Source of the DNA: Clostridium beijerinckii HUN142
Lineage (GTDB): Bacteria > Bacillota > Clostridia > Clostridiales > Clostridiaceae
Assembly: GCF_000621745.1 (NCBI RefSeq)
Contig: NZ_JHXK01000028.1
Location: forward strand, 27,222-91,221
DNA: 64,000 nucleotides
Reading direction: 5' to 3'
Shown: piece by piece, positions 27,050-37,222 of the stretch
How positions within the stretch are numbered: the stretch's first letter is position 1
How the letters are laid out: each line of letters starts with the position of its first letter
The notes under the pieces: model-generated
The model's database searches: none
The model's input: the letters and a program-made list of their open reading frames with translations, nothing else
What the model was told of the DNA's origin: nothing
Made by a program: the position numbers and the translations under genes

Positions 27050-29029
27050 TTATTGCAAATAATCGTCTTTCTGTCCAGATAGTAATGATAAAGTGCTTGT
27101 TATTTCTTCGATTACATCTTTATAACTCAAATATATTTGAATTTTTATAACACTATAATCTTCGCTTATCTCTTCTATTTTTCCATAAAGATATTTGCCT
27201 TTATCTATTAAATTCTTTAATATTAAATTATTATCTTTTGGAACATATCCCATTACAAATCCTTCAATTGTTATGACTTCAATTGCATTTTTGTCATATT
27301 CATTATCAAAATCTCTTTTTAAATAGACCATATCATCTTCTAATAATTTATTGTATATTTCACTCATATCAAAGTAATTTGTTCCAGCAATATTTACACT
27401 CGTTAAATATACATCTTTAACATGGGCATCAATATGCATGTTCTCATCGACTTCAACATATTTTTTATTCTTTTTACTACTTGATTTAATTAAAAGCGAA
27501 TTTAACGCTCTTCGTACATCACTAACAATCTCTGTGCTAATAGCATCATTAATGGCTTCTTTATCTAATGAATCAAATTCTTCTTTAAATCTTTGAAGAT
27601 TTTCGGCTGCTTGAATTCTAGTCTCAATTAACGGTGATTTTAACGCCCGAAGATTAATTTCCTTATATTCATCTTTAAAATCTTCATATTGTGAATATTT
27701 TATAATTATAAAGAAACAAATTTGCGCTATATCCTCATAAAGTAAATTTTCTATTTTTAATTCATCCTGTCCGCTTAATATTTCAGTCATTGGCAGTTTC
27801 TTTAAACCTAACTTAAAAGCACACTTTTTTATGGACTTATTTCCAATTGAAAATGCATATTTATATAAAAGTGCATTTGTATAATCTCTTTTTATAATTA
27901 ATTCAAACTCACTTTTCCTAAACTTATACTTTGTTTTATCTGCACAACTTATCAATACACTACTCTCAACTTCTATATTGGATACTTCATTGGCAATCAC
28001 ATTGTGCCACAAGTCTTTCTTGCAAGCTTTTTTACACTTATCTACTATTTCTTTATAATCATTATTTAACTTACACGAACTTGAACCGCCTTTATTCTTG
28101 TATTCATCAATAATAATAGCTTCTATTGAATATAAAATTGAAACTACAGCATATAAAGAATATATTCCACCACCTATATCATCAATAATTTCCAATAAAT
28201 TATTACAAACTTTTGTTGAATTTTTAATATCATCTAAACTATAGTCTGAAAGCAATGTGCTGAAAGACCTTGCAAAAATTTCAATCTCATCTTCAGAAAA
28301 CTTTGTATTCTCCAAATAACTCAAAAGATCTAATGAAAGCATAGTGTAAGATAATAATTCCGTAATACCAACACTATTATTACTACCTTCTTCTATCATC
28401 CATTTTTTTATTTCATAAGTTGTAGGAGTTAGATTCATTATACAAAATATCTTTCCATATCCTTTGGATTTCTTTGAAATCTCAAAAATTGTATTATTGC
28501 AATTCCCAATATATTCGTAGACATTGATTGTATAGAAAATATACTCATTATGAATAGAAAACACATTTAATATGTCTTTCAGGTTTTTTATACTGAATAT
28601 AGGCGAAAGTAGTATTCCCAATTTTACATCTTCTGAATACGAACTTTCTTTAAGTAAATAATTTACTCTCTTATTCATTACTTGAAATATTTCTTTATTA
28701 TTTTCCATTGAGTCTTTGAAGATTTTAATCAAGTTTTCATAATAACTAATAATTGGATTCAATGTAATATAGTCATGAACACTTGATAGTTTTTCTTCAT
28801 CCAAAGCGTAATTATACAAATGTTCTACTAACTCGCTAGCTAACCTATTCTTTTCATAATCCTGAAGTTTACGAATCTTATTCGTAATAATCTTAAATTC
28901 TCTTCTTCCAGCTACTTCAAAGTCTTGATAGCTATACAGTGTATCTGGATTTCTATCATGAAATTCTTTTAAATCATAATAGATTGAGTTCTTATTATTA
29001 GTGTCGTTTTCTATTTCTCTCTTAACCAT
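27050..29029 (-). CDS. Large protein with C-terminal HIRAN domain
   Basis: About 659 residues. The first 530 are mostly helical with no motif I can name. The last about 100 form a HIRAN domain: TSVNIAGTNYFD, DNEYDKNAIEV and GYVPKDN. HIRAN is a DNA-end or damaged-DNA binding module of HLTF/Rad5 and bacterial proteins. No helicase, nuclease or ATPase motif is visible. ATG 29029 follows AAAGGAG at 13 nt; a TTG 9 codons upstream lies next to a hairpin and is unlikely. Possibly a DNA-repair or DNA-sensing protein; this is inference. Confidence 0.6.
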   Translation of the reverse strand: MVKREIENDTNNKNSIYYDLKEFHDRNPDTLYSYQDFEVAGRREFKIITNKIRKLQDYEKNRLASELVEHLYNYALDEEKLSSVHDYITLNPIISYYENLIKIFKDSMENNKEIFQVMNKRVNYLLKESSYSEDVKLGILLSPIFSIKNLKDILNVFSIHNEYIFYTINVYEYIGNCNNTIFEISKKSKGYGKIFCIMNLTPTTYEIKKWMIEEGSNNSVGITELLSYTMLSLDLLSYLENTKFSEDEIEIFARSFSTLLSDYSLDDIKNSTKVCNNLLEIIDDIGGGIYSLYAVVSILYSIEAIIIDEYKNKGGSSSCKLNNDYKEIVDKCKKACKKDLWHNVIANEVSNIEVESSVLISCADKTKYKFRKSEFELIIKRDYTNALLYKYAFSIGNKSIKKCAFKLGLKKLPMTEILSGQDELKIENLLYEDIAQICFFIIIKYSQYEDFKDEYKEINLRALKSPLIETRIQAAENLQRFKEEFDSLDKEAINDAISTEIVSDVRRALNSLLIKSSSKKNKKYVEVDENMHIDAHVKDVYLTSVNIAGTNYFDMSEIYNKLLEDDMVYLKRDFDNEYDKNAIEVITIEGFVMGYVPKDNNLILKNLIDKGKYLYGKIEEISEDYSVIKIQIYLSYKDVIEEITSTLSLLSGQKDDYLQ

Positions 29030-29054
29030 ATAACTTTCACTACTCCTTTTAAGC

Positions 29055-29082
29055 AAAATTCCGAAGCTCGCCTCGGAATTTT
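29055..29082 (-). terminator. Hairpin between folC and the HIRAN gene
   Basis: 10-bp stem AAAATTCCGA (29055-29064) with TCGGAATTTT (29073-29082), 8-nt loop. On the minus strand it ends in TTTT, then GCTTAAAAGGAG. It can terminate or attenuate transcription into the HIRAN gene. Confidence 0.55.
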
Positions 29083-29132
29083 TTGATTTATATTTTTTAG
29101 ACTACTTTGGAAAATATTTATGCGCCTCAACT

Positions 29133-30446
29133 CTATTTATAAGGAAATTTCTTTCTTATAATTTTTCTCATATCCCCAATCATGTATAACGATCCGCTAA
29201 CTACAATTAAATCTTCTTCCTTAGCTTCTTTTAATGCTAAAGAAAAAGCATCCTCATAACTTTCTAATGCAATAGTATTTGAATTGTAGTTTAAGATTTC
29301 TTCTTTTAAATTTTCACTAAGTTCAGCTCTTTCACTATGTGGTGTAAGTGCATAAACTTTTTCAGCTAATGGAGTTATTTCTTGTACCATTTCTTTTACT
29401 TGCTTATCTGCTAAAATGCCAAGTAATAAGTATACTTTATTATATTTAAAATATTTCTCTATATTCTTTCTAAGAGCTTTAATTCCATCTATATTATGAG
29501 CCCCATCAATTACTATGGTAGGTTTCTTTTTTAAGACCTCGAGTCTTCCCATCCATACAACTTCTTGTAATGCTTTCTCGATTAAGCTTGTATTTAATTC
29601 TATTTTTTCATTCTCGCATAATACCTCTATTGCACTTAAAGCAACTCCCAGATTTAATATTTGATGTTCTCCAAGCAGAGGAAATTTAACTTTATATATA
29701 TTTCTGATACTTTTAACAACTACATTTTGATAAAAGTCATCATAATTAATATCAATTAATTTTCCATTTTCCTTATTTACAAAATATACTTTTGAGTTTT
29801 TTTCTTCCGCAATCTTTAATATTACTTCTTCTGCCTCTTCTTTTTGAGGATAGAGTACAACTGGTATATTTTCTTTGATGATTCCGGCTTTTTCTTTTGC
29901 TATGTCTTTTAAATTATCACCTAATATATTTATATGATCTAAACTTACTGAAGTTATTACACTAACCTTCGGCGTTAATACATTAGTGGAATCTAACCTT
30001 CCACCAAGACCAACTTCAATTACTCCATAATCTATTTTCTCTCTATAGAAATATAGAAACATTAAAGCAGTTATAATTTCAAACTCAGTGGGATGTTCAT
30101 ATCCTTCTTCAATCACTTTATTAACTACTAGTTTAATTTCTCCCACTAAATCTACTAATGATTTTTTGCTAATATTAGTCCCATTTATTTGAATTCTTTC
30201 TTCAAACTCTTCTAAATATGGGGATGTATACATTCCTACTTTATATCCCATTCCAATTAACATTTTTGATATCATAGCTGTAGTTGATCCCTTGCCATTA
30301 GTTCCTGCAATATGAATAAGCTTGAGTTTTTCATGAGGATTTCCAAGTAACTCTAAAATTCTAAAAGTTCTTTCAAGTCCATAATTAGATCCAAACTTCC
30401 CCACACTTGTAATATAATCCATTGCGTCTTTATAAGTCATGCTCAT
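29133..30446 (-). CDS. folC: Folylpolyglutamate synthase / dihydrofolate synthase
   Basis: 437 residues, Mur-ligase-like fold. P-loop HIAGTNGKGST (45-55), YTSPYLE, a central AGIIKE region and C-terminal GAHNIDG are all present. Adds glutamates to folates, and may also make dihydrofolate. ATG follows GAGG at 8 nt. 196 bp separate it from the upstream terC-like gene; the HIRAN gene is downstream across a hairpin. Confidence 0.94.
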   Translation of the reverse strand: MSMTYKDAMDYITSVGKFGSNYGLERTFRILELLGNPHEKLKLIHIAGTNGKGSTTAMISKMLIGMGYKVGMYTSPYLEEFEERIQINGTNISKKSLVDLVGEIKLVVNKVIEEGYEHPTEFEIITALMFLYFYREKIDYGVIEVGLGGRLDSTNVLTPKVSVITSVSLDHINILGDNLKDIAKEKAGIIKENIPVVLYPQKEEAEEVILKIAEEKNSKVYFVNKENGKLIDINYDDFYQNVVVKSIRNIYKVKFPLLGEHQILNLGVALSAIEVLCENEKIELNTSLIEKALQEVVWMGRLEVLKKKPTIVIDGAHNIDGIKALRKNIEKYFKYNKVYLLLGILADKQVKEMVQEITPLAEKVYALTPHSERAELSENLKEEILNYNSNTIALESYEDAFSLALKEAKEEDLIVVSGSLYMIGDMRKIIRKKFPYK

Positions 30447-30642
30447 TTTTCTTACCTCTTTGTCTTTTATGTTTTTCTATAAATGCAAATTCTAAATAAT
30501 ATGTATTTACTTTACATTATATCTTAATTGTAGTGAAATGACTAATTAAAAGCTAAACAAAAAAATCTCTACAATAATTTTGTTCAATAATTATTTAGAA
30601 GAACAATTGTAATCCCTTTAAAATTAATAGGATTTAAAATAA

Positions 30643-31494
30643 TTATGATCGTTTTTTGCACCAATTTCTAAACTTATCAAATTCGCTCCATAGCAGCGAT
30701 ATTAGTATACTAGCCAATAAAATAGACAATATAATTAATACAGAATTGGTAACTGAAATCTCAATTTTCCAAAATAATATTACTAGCTTTATTCCCGTAA
30801 AAATTAATATACATCCCACTCCATATTTCATGAACTTAAACATATTATTCATCTTTTCTAATATATAATACATGCTTCTAAGTCCTAAGATTGCAAAAAT
30901 ATTAGAGGTATAAACTATGAAAGTATCCGTTGTTATTGAAAAAATAGCCGGTATTGAATCTATTGCAAAAATAATATCTGAAAATTCTATTATTAAAAGC
31001 ACTATAAAAAGTGGTGTAGCATAAATAACCTTATTCTTCCTAACAAAAAATTTGTTTCCATGCAAAACATTAGTTATAGGCATTATCCTTCTTAAAATTT
31101 TGACTGCCAAGTTATCATGAAATTGAATATTATCATCTTCCCTAAGAAATATTTTTATACCGCTAAGTAACAATAATACTCCAAAAATAGATAGTATAAA
31201 ACTAAATTTGTTTACCATGGCTACGCCAAGTAAAATGAAAATCAACCTTAATACCATAGCTCCTATAACGCCATATAAAAGTATCCTTTCCTGGTATTCT
31301 TCTTGTATTCTAAAGCTTGAAAATATCATTAGAAATAAAAATAAATTATCTAGACTTAACGACATCTCTACTATGTAACCGCCAAAATATTCTAATGCTG
31401 ATGTTTCACCTCTTGTGTAATATACAATAATATTAAATAAGATTGATAAGGATATCCAAAAAATTAAGTTAAGTAAATACCTTCTCGTTTTCAA
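30643..31494 (-). CDS. TerC-family membrane protein (Alx/YkoY-like)
   Basis: 283 residues with about eight to nine membrane segments. Conserved acidic intramembrane motifs MSLSLDNLF (44-52) and EFSDIIFAIDSIPAIF plus FAILGLRSMYY place it in the TerC family, linked to manganese export and metalation of secreted proteins. The start is TTG with GGAGG 10 nt upstream. No yybP-ykoY manganese riboswitch was recognised in its leader. Monocistronic. Confidence 0.85.
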   Translation of the reverse strand: MKTRRYLLNLIFWISLSILFNIIVYYTRGETSALEYFGGYIVEMSLSLDNLFLFLMIFSSFRIQEEYQERILLYGVIGAMVLRLIFILLGVAMVNKFSFILSIFGVLLLLSGIKIFLREDDNIQFHDNLAVKILRRIMPITNVLHGNKFFVRKNKVIYATPLFIVLLIIEFSDIIFAIDSIPAIFSITTDTFIVYTSNIFAILGLRSMYYILEKMNNMFKFMKYGVGCILIFTGIKLVILFWKIEISVTNSVLIILSILLASILISLLWSEFDKFRNWCKKRS

Positions 31495-31704
31495 AATTCA
31501 AACGCCTCCATATATATTATTCTTAAATTATATATATTAATAATCCTTCTATTATATCCTTATCCAAAAAAAGTTTTTAACTTTTTTCATTTTACTAGCT
31601 ATACAATATATTGAAATTATTATATAGCTAATAATTCAATTCATGTTTGATTATATGCTCTTATAACACCCTATCTTTCAGAATATATGAACTTTTTTAA
31701 AATA

Positions 31705-31746
31705 AAAAGATATTATTAAGTTCCAAAGAACCTAATAATATCTTTT
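31705..31746 (-). terminator. Terminator of valS
   Basis: About 19-bp stem (31705-31723 with 31728-31746) with one mismatch and a 4-nt loop; T-rich on the minus strand. 18 bp past the valS stop. Confidence 0.88.
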
Positions 31747-31763
31747 ACGGAATTTCATTAAAA

Positions 31764-34409
31764 TTATTTTAAAGCTTCAATTCTAACTTTAACAGCTTCT
31801 AACATTTCAACATACTTAACTCTCTTTTCTTTTTCAGCCTCAACAACTTCTGCTGGAGCTTTAGCAACGAAACCTTGATTTCCTAGCTTTTTATCTATTC
31901 TATCAATCTCCCCTTCTAGTTTCTTTGCTTCTTTATTTAATCTATCTAACTCTTTATCTTTATCTACTAGATCAAGTAGTGGCATAAATAATTCTCCACC
32001 TTTAACAACTAGAGATATAGCATTTGCAGGAACATTAGCCTTATCACTTATAAATTCCACCTCTGATGCAGACGCTAGCTTTTCAATGTATGCTACACCT
32101 GAGTTAAATGCTTTTTTAGCATCCTCAGCTATATAGCAGATTACTTTTGCCTTTCTTGAAGGTGGTACATTCATTTCAGCTCTAACATTTCTTAAACCTT
32201 TTATAGCTTCTATTACAAAAGCCATATCATCTTCTGCTTCTTTATTTACTAAAGCTTCATCAAACTCTGGCCAAGATGAAGTTGTTATTGTTTCTTCATC
32301 ACTTAAGTGAGTGAATATTTCTTCTGTTATAAATGGCATAGCTGGGTGTAATAATTTTAATCCTGTAATTAAAACTGTATTTAATACGTTATAAACTATT
32401 CCCTTAGCTTTTTCATCATCACCATAGAATACAGGTTTAACAAGTTCTATATACCAATCACAGAATTCAGTCCACATGAAATCATTAACTTTTTGCATAG
32501 CAATTCCAAGTTCATATTTTTCCATGTTTTCAGTAACTTCTTTAACTAATATATTCATTTCTGATAATATCCATTTATCAGCTAATGAATATTCTTTGCA
32601 CTCTTTATATTTATTCATTATTTCTTTATCAAGATTCATCATAACAAATCTTGAAGCATTCCAAATCTTATTAGCAAAGTTTCTTGAAGCTTCAACTCTT
32701 TCAGGATAATATCTCATATCATTTCCTGGAGCATTACCAGTAGCTATCATAAATCTTAAAGCATCAGCACCATAAGTTTCAATTACTTCTAGTGGATCAA
32801 CACCATTTCCTAATGATTTACTCATCTTTCTACCTTGAGAATCTCTAATCAAGCCATGAATAAGAACTGTATTAAATGGAGTTTCTCCCATGCAGTGAAG
32901 TCCTGAGAATATCATTCTTGCAACCCAGAAGAAGATGATATCATGTCCTGTAACTAATGTACTTGTTGGATAGAAATATTCTAAGTCTTCTGTTTTGTTT
33001 GGCCAGCCTAGTGTAGAGAAAGGCCATAATGCTGATGAGAACCATGTATCAAGTACATCATTATCCTGCTTAAGATTAGCACTTCCACATTTAGTACATG
33101 TGTTTGGTGTTTCTTCCAGTACCATCATTTCTCCGCAATCTTGACAGTAGTATACTGGAATTCTATGCCCCCACCATAATTGTCTTGAAATACACCAGTC
33201 TTGAATGTTTTCCATCCAGTTAAAGTATATCTTATCAAATCTTTCAGGAACAAACTTAGTCTTACCATTTTTGACTACTTCTACTGCTGGCTTTGCAAGA
33301 CTTTCCATCTTAACATACCATTGTTTTGAGATTATAGGTTCTACTGTAGTTCCGCATCTATCATGAGTTCCAACATTATGAGCGTGATCTTTTATCTTAA
33401 CTAAAAGACCTGCTTCTTCTAAATCCTTAACTATGGCTTTTCTTGCTTCATATCTATCTAAGCCTTTATATTTACCACCTTTTTCATTGATAATTCCCTT
33501 ATCATCCATAACTCTTATAATTTCTAAGTTATGTCTCTTTCCTACCTCAAAGTCGTTAGGATCATGGGCTGGAGTCATCTTAACTGCACCAGTTCCAAAT
33601 TCTAAATCTACGTATTCATCGCCAACTATAGGAATCTCTCTATTAACTAGAGGAAGTATTACAGTTTTACCTATAAGATGTTTATATCTTTCATCATTAG
33701 GATTTACAGCTACACCGCTATCTCCAAGCAATGTTTCAGGTCTAGTTGTTGCTATTTCAATAAACCCGCTTCCATCAGCTAATGGGTAATTGATATGCCA
33801 GAAATGTCCTGCTTGTTCTTCATATTCAATTTCTGCATCTGATAATGCTGTTTGGCAATGTGTGCACCAGTTAGTTATTCTATTTCCTTGATATATTAAT
33901 CCTTCATTATAAAGCTTAACAAATACATGTTTTACAGCAGCGCTAAGATTTTCATCCATTGTAAATGCTTCTCTTGTAAAATCTGCGGATACTCCAAGCT
34001 TTTTAACTTGATTTCTTATTGTAGCTCTATATTTGTCACTCCATTCCCAAACTTTTTCAAGGAATGCTTCTCTTCCCATTTCTTTTTTATCATAACCTTG
34101 TTCAGCTAACTGATTTGCAACTTTAACTTCTGTTGCAATAGAAGCATGGTCTTCTCCTGGTAACCATAATGTAGAGTAACCCTGCATTCTCTTAAATCTA
34201 ATAAGCATATCTTGAAGAGTATCGTCAAATGCATGCCCTAAATGAAGCTGTCCAGTTATATTTGGTGGCGGCATGATTATTGTATATGGTTTTTTGTTCT
34301 TATCGATTACTGGAGTAAAGTATCCCTTCTCCTCCCAATTTTTATAGATCCTATCTTCAAATTCTTTTGGATCATATGTAGTTGATATATTTTTTATTTC
34401 TTCTGACAT
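31764..34409 (-). CDS. valS: Valyl-tRNA synthetase
   Basis: 881 residues, normal length. HLGH (56-59) in [10 protein letters not shown] and KMSKS (528-532) form the class I active site; an editing CP1 domain lies between, with a zinc-ribbon CQDCGE...CTKCG, and the C-terminus has the ValS coiled coil (about 810-880). Charges tRNA-Val; editing removes threonine. ATG follows GGAGG. Expression is controlled by the T-box leader upstream. Confidence 0.97.
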   Translation of the reverse strand: MSEEIKNISTTYDPKEFEDRIYKNWEEKGYFTPVIDKNKKPYTIIMPPPNITGQLHLGHAFDDTLQDMLIRFKRMQGYSTLWLPGEDHASIATEVKVANQLAEQGYDKKEMGREAFLEKVWEWSDKYRATIRNQVKKLGVSADFTREAFTMDENLSAAVKHVFVKLYNEGLIYQGNRITNWCTHCQTALSDAEIEYEEQAGHFWHINYPLADGSGFIEIATTRPETLLGDSGVAVNPNDERYKHLIGKTVILPLVNREIPIVGDEYVDLEFGTGAVKMTPAHDPNDFEVGKRHNLEIIRVMDDKGIINEKGGKYKGLDRYEARKAIVKDLEEAGLLVKIKDHAHNVGTHDRCGTTVEPIISKQWYVKMESLAKPAVEVVKNGKTKFVPERFDKIYFNWMENIQDWCISRQLWWGHRIPVYYCQDCGEMMVLEETPNTCTKCGSANLKQDNDVLDTWFSSALWPFSTLGWPNKTEDLEYFYPTSTLVTGHDIIFFWVARMIFSGLHCMGETPFNTVLIHGLIRDSQGRKMSKSLGNGVDPLEVIETYGADALRFMIATGNAPGNDMRYYPERVEASRNFANKIWNASRFVMMNLDKEIMNKYKECKEYSLADKWILSEMNILVKEVTENMEKYELGIAMQKVNDFMWTEFCDWYIELVKPVFYGDDEKAKGIVYNVLNTVLITGLKLLHPAMPFITEEIFTHLSDEETITTSSWPEFDEALVNKEAEDDMAFVIEAIKGLRNVRAEMNVPPSRKAKVICYIAEDAKKAFNSGVAYIEKLASASEVEFISDKANVPANAISLVVKGGELFMPLLDLVDKDKELDRLNKEAKKLEGEIDRIDKKLGNQGFVAKAPAEVVEAEKEKRVKYVEMLEAVKVRIEALK

Positions 34410-34656
34410 TTTAATTCCTCCAAACTTAGTTAAACTAACAATTAACTTGTTAAATTTTTATATTCTAAACAATAAATATTGTAAAGAATATTTATTCCTA
34501 AGAATATATATTCTTTAGAATATGCACTGCAATTGCTGTGTCTTAATAAATTAAACCTGACTCACATTCGTTTACTTTGGACTTTCTAATAAGCGAATAT
34601 AAAATACCCTCAGTGAAAGCTCCAAGAACAAAATATAAAATTTTTATTCTCAACGC

Positions 34657-34985
34657 AAAAAGAGCCTTCATCACAAAAGGACGAAAGCTCGCGGTACCAC
34701 CTTTATTTCCACATATACAGAATTACTGCATTAATGGACTCTTAATTTAAATAACGATTCAGACAAACCGTCTTTAGCTACTATTATTTCACTAAAGAAG
34801 CTCAAAAGCTACCTTCAAAATTTATTGCATAAGGGTTTTCAGCTACTCCCTCTCTCTTCCTAGTTCTTACTAGTTCTTTATTAAATCTATGATTTAGTTA
34901 AAAGAACTGTACTCCTCACTTAATTTAAGTAAGTTTCCTTTAATGCCTCAAAATTTTTACTCCTCTTTTTCATTGCTTTTATATA
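34657..34985 (-). promoter_or_regulatory. T-box leader of valS, valine specifier GUA
   Basis: On the minus strand the T-box AAAGGTGGTACCGCG lies at 34690-34704 (exact), followed by the terminator stem AGCTTTCGTC/GATGAAGGCT and a T5 tail at 34657. Stem I has the AGAGAG bulge near 34855 and GAAGGTAGC with GTA (34810-34812) in the specifier position before TTTTGAG. GUA is a valine codon. Uncharged tRNA-Val should open the terminator. 247 nt separate it from the valS start, longer than usual. Confidence 0.9.
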
Positions 34986-35059
34986 TTATATTATCTTTAA
35001 CTCACATCAACTTAGCAAGTAACTTCAAACATTTAAACATAAAATTTGAACTCTCACTT

Positions 35060-35088
35060 ATGATATCTTATAGTATAATTTTTGTCAA
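35060..35088 (-). promoter_or_regulatory. Promoter of the valS T-box transcript
   Basis: On the minus strand TTGACA (35083-35088), 17-bp spacer, TATCAT (35060-35065). It gives a leader of about 640 nt. Confidence 0.7.
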
Positions 35089-35198
35089 TAATAGTTTTCT
35101 ATCACTTTTTCTATGCTAATCTGTAGTATAAGAATTTTTAAAAAACAATAAAAGTCTTATCCTTTTTAACCCGCATTATTACTATAAATATTTATATA

Positions 35199-35244
35199 TT
35201 TACATATGTATATATAAATGTATTTTTCTATATACATATGTAAA
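35199..35244. repeat. 16-bp perfect inverted repeat
   Basis: TTTACATATGTATATA (35199-35214) with its complement at 35229-35244, loop 14 nt. Lacks a T-run, lies 110 bp beyond the patB stop; could be an operator or terminator-like structure. Confidence 0.6.
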
Positions 35245-35353
35245 TTTAATAATATGTTACTATAAAACTATGTTTCTATAAATAAATGTTTATTTTTATC
35301 TTACTACCTATATTTTAATAATATAAATACTTTTAGTAGGTTGTATGACACCT

Positions 35354-36544
35354 TTATCTGTAACACCTTTCTATGGCTTCTAACAGTCTATCTAATGCTT
35401 CTTGAAGAACTCTTGTTGGACATGCTAAGTTTATCCTCTCAAATCCCTTACCCTCATCACCGAAGACATAACCTTCGTCTAAGAAAAACATAGCTTGTGT
35501 TGTCATAAATTTTTCTAATGCTTTATGATCCTTCTCCAATGCTCTAAAATCTAACCATTGCAAATAAGTTCCTTCTAAATTTATTATATTAACCTCAGGA
35601 ATACTACTCTTAAAAAAATCCTCCACGACTTTTTTATTTTTATTTATAATTTGTATAAGTTCTTCAAGCCATTGCTCGCACTCATTATAAGCAATTTCAC
35701 ATGCTTTATATCCAAAAATATTAAGGCCTAAATTCCCTATAGACTTTCTACGTTCACTTCTGACTTTATCTCTTATTTTTTTATTTTCAATAACAATGTT
35801 AGAAACTTGAAGACCTGCTAAGTTAAAAGTTTTGCTTGGTGCTGTACAAATAACTGAATTATTCGCAAACTCTTCAGATATATTTGCAAAAACTGTATGC
35901 TTAAATCCAGGCATTATAAGATCAAAATGAATTTCATCGGATACTACAATAACGTTATTATCACTGCATATTCTACCAATATTCTTTAACTCCTCTTCAC
36001 TCCAAACACGTCCAACTGGATTATGTGGATTACATAAAATTAATAATTTGGTATCCTCCAACTTAGCCTTCTCTTCGAAATCTTCAAAATTTATTTCATA
36101 ATGATCTTCATTAAATATCAATTCACTTTTTATTATCTGCCTATTATTATCTGTAATTGCTTTATAAAAAGGATAGTATACAGGCGTCATAACTAGAACA
36201 TTATCTTTCTCTTTAGTAAGCGCTCTAACAATTGTGTATAATGCTGGCACAACACCTGAGAATTCAGTAATCCATTCTTTCTCAATATTCCATCTATGTC
36301 TTCTTTTCATCCAATTACATACCGCTTTATAATACATATCTGTGGCTTCTGTATACCCCATAATACTGGAATCTATATATTTTTTAAGGCCTTCAATAAT
36401 TTCTGGCGGATTTTTAAATTCCATATCTGCAACAGAAAATGGCACTATACAATCACTAACATCATTATTAATTTTCCTCATCAAATTCCACTTACTTGCA
36501 CCTACATTATTTCTAGATACCAGTGTTTGAAAGTCATACTTCAT
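35354..36544 (-). CDS. PatB/MalY-type PLP-dependent C-S lyase
   Basis: 396-residue fold-type I PLP enzyme: VADMEF, CNPHNPVGRVW, SDEIHFD and the Schiff-base lysine in TAPSKTFNLAGLQ, all diagnostic of MalY/PatB (cystathionine beta-lyase class). It cleaves cystathionine, cysteine or related thioethers. ATG 36544 follows GGGGG at 8 nt. The neighbouring VOC gene is 42 bp upstream on the same strand, so co-transcription is likely. An aminotransferase role is less likely given the SKTFNLAGLQ motif. Confidence 0.85.
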   Translation of the reverse strand: MKYDFQTLVSRNNVGASKWNLMRKINNDVSDCIVPFSVADMEFKNPPEIIEGLKKYIDSSIMGYTEATDMYYKAVCNWMKRRHRWNIEKEWITEFSGVVPALYTIVRALTKEKDNVLVMTPVYYPFYKAITDNNRQIIKSELIFNEDHYEINFEDFEEKAKLEDTKLLILCNPHNPVGRVWSEEELKNIGRICSDNNVIVVSDEIHFDLIMPGFKHTVFANISEEFANNSVICTAPSKTFNLAGLQVSNIVIENKKIRDKVRSERRKSIGNLGLNIFGYKACEIAYNECEQWLEELIQIINKNKKVVEDFFKSSIPEVNIINLEGTYLQWLDFRALEKDHKALEKFMTTQAMFFLDEGYVFGDEGKGFERINLACPTRVLQEALDRLLEAIERCYR

Positions 36545-36586
36545 TAACAATACCCCCTTTTTAATAATTCTTATTATTGTATGTGT

Positions 36587-36967
36587 TTATTCATGTAACT
36601 CTAATGGCAAACCATCTGGATCACTAAAAAAAGTAAACTTCCTATTTGTATATTCATCTATTCTAATTGGCTCTGTTTCAATTCCTTTTTTATTTAACTC
36701 TTTTATTACTTCTTCGATATTTTTTACACAAAAAGCTAGATGTCTCAACCCACATGCTTCTGGATATGATGGTCTTTTAGGAGCATTTGGCATAGAGAAA
36801 AGTTCAATTTCACTATTTCCTATCTTTAAATCTAATTTATATGAATCTCTATCTTTCCTATAATTTTCTCGTATTATTTCAAACCCTAGTATATTTGCAT
36901 AAAATTTTTTTGATACTTCATAGTTAGATGCAATTATTGCAATATGATGTATAGAATTTATATCCAT
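36587..36967 (-). CDS. VOC (glyoxalase/dioxygenase) family protein
   Basis: 126 residues. Paired beta-alpha-beta modules with ligand-type residues: H in SIHHIAI, E in IELFSM, H in GLRHLAF and E in LPLELHE. This is the glyoxalase I-like metal site (GloA2-type). Reaction not known; lactoylglutathione lyase is the default guess but clostridia often lack glutathione. ATG 36967 follows AAAGGAG at 6 nt; a longer upstream frame is not supported. Confidence 0.78.
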   Translation of the reverse strand: MDINSIHHIAIIASNYEVSKKFYANILGFEIIRENYRKDRDSYKLDLKIGNSEIELFSMPNAPKRPSYPEACGLRHLAFCVKNIEEVIKELNKKGIETEPIRIDEYTNRKFTFFSDPDGLPLELHE

Positions 36968-37028
36968 AAGCTTCTCCTTTTTCAACACTAAATAATATAA
37001 AATTATATATTTATATTCTATAAAAAAC

Positions 37029-37070
37029 AAGAGAACAAAATCGCAGGCGAATATATTCCCCTCTTTATTC
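37029..37070 (-). repeat. Dispersed repeat, family X, copy 2
   Basis: Matches 15089-15130 across the AGAACAAA-TCG-AGGCGAATATAT core and the CTC/TTTATTC tail. Lies in the leader of the VOC gene. Confidence 0.55.
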
Positions 37071-37112
37071 CTTTGGTTCTTTTTAAATCCACTTTAATAT
37101 CCTATTATATAG

Positions 37113-37158
37113 GTTACTCACATACTTAACTGCATTATAATTTCCTAGAGAATAAAAA
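37113..37158 (-). repeat. Dispersed repeat, family Y, copy 2
   Basis: 35 nt ungapped alignment (27 identical) with 10502-10536, then the 17-mer TTCCTAGAGAATAAAAA (37142-37158) that recurs exactly at 51621-51637. Abuts the YvlD gene terminator. Confidence 0.65.
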
Positions 37159-37161
37159 TTA

Positions 37162-37190
37162 TAGGGATGATTATAAAATAATCATCCCTA
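37162..37190 (-). terminator. Terminator of the YvlD-like gene
   Basis: 13-bp perfect stem TAGGGATGATTAT (37162-37174) with 37178-37190, 3-nt loop, T-rich on the minus strand. Confidence 0.85.
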
Positions 37191-37222
37191 ATACTTTGAG
37201 AATATTGCTATTTATTAAATAT

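Larger units (their letters stand above)
34986..35353. other. Intergenic region upstream of the valS leader
   Basis: Contains the valS promoter (35060-35088) and a 16-bp inverted repeat (35199-35244). No gene. Confidence 0.5.

Noticed and set aside
31495..31763. yybP-ykoY manganese riboswitch before the TerC-family gene
   Set aside because: No conserved GGGGAGTA-like core on the minus strand.
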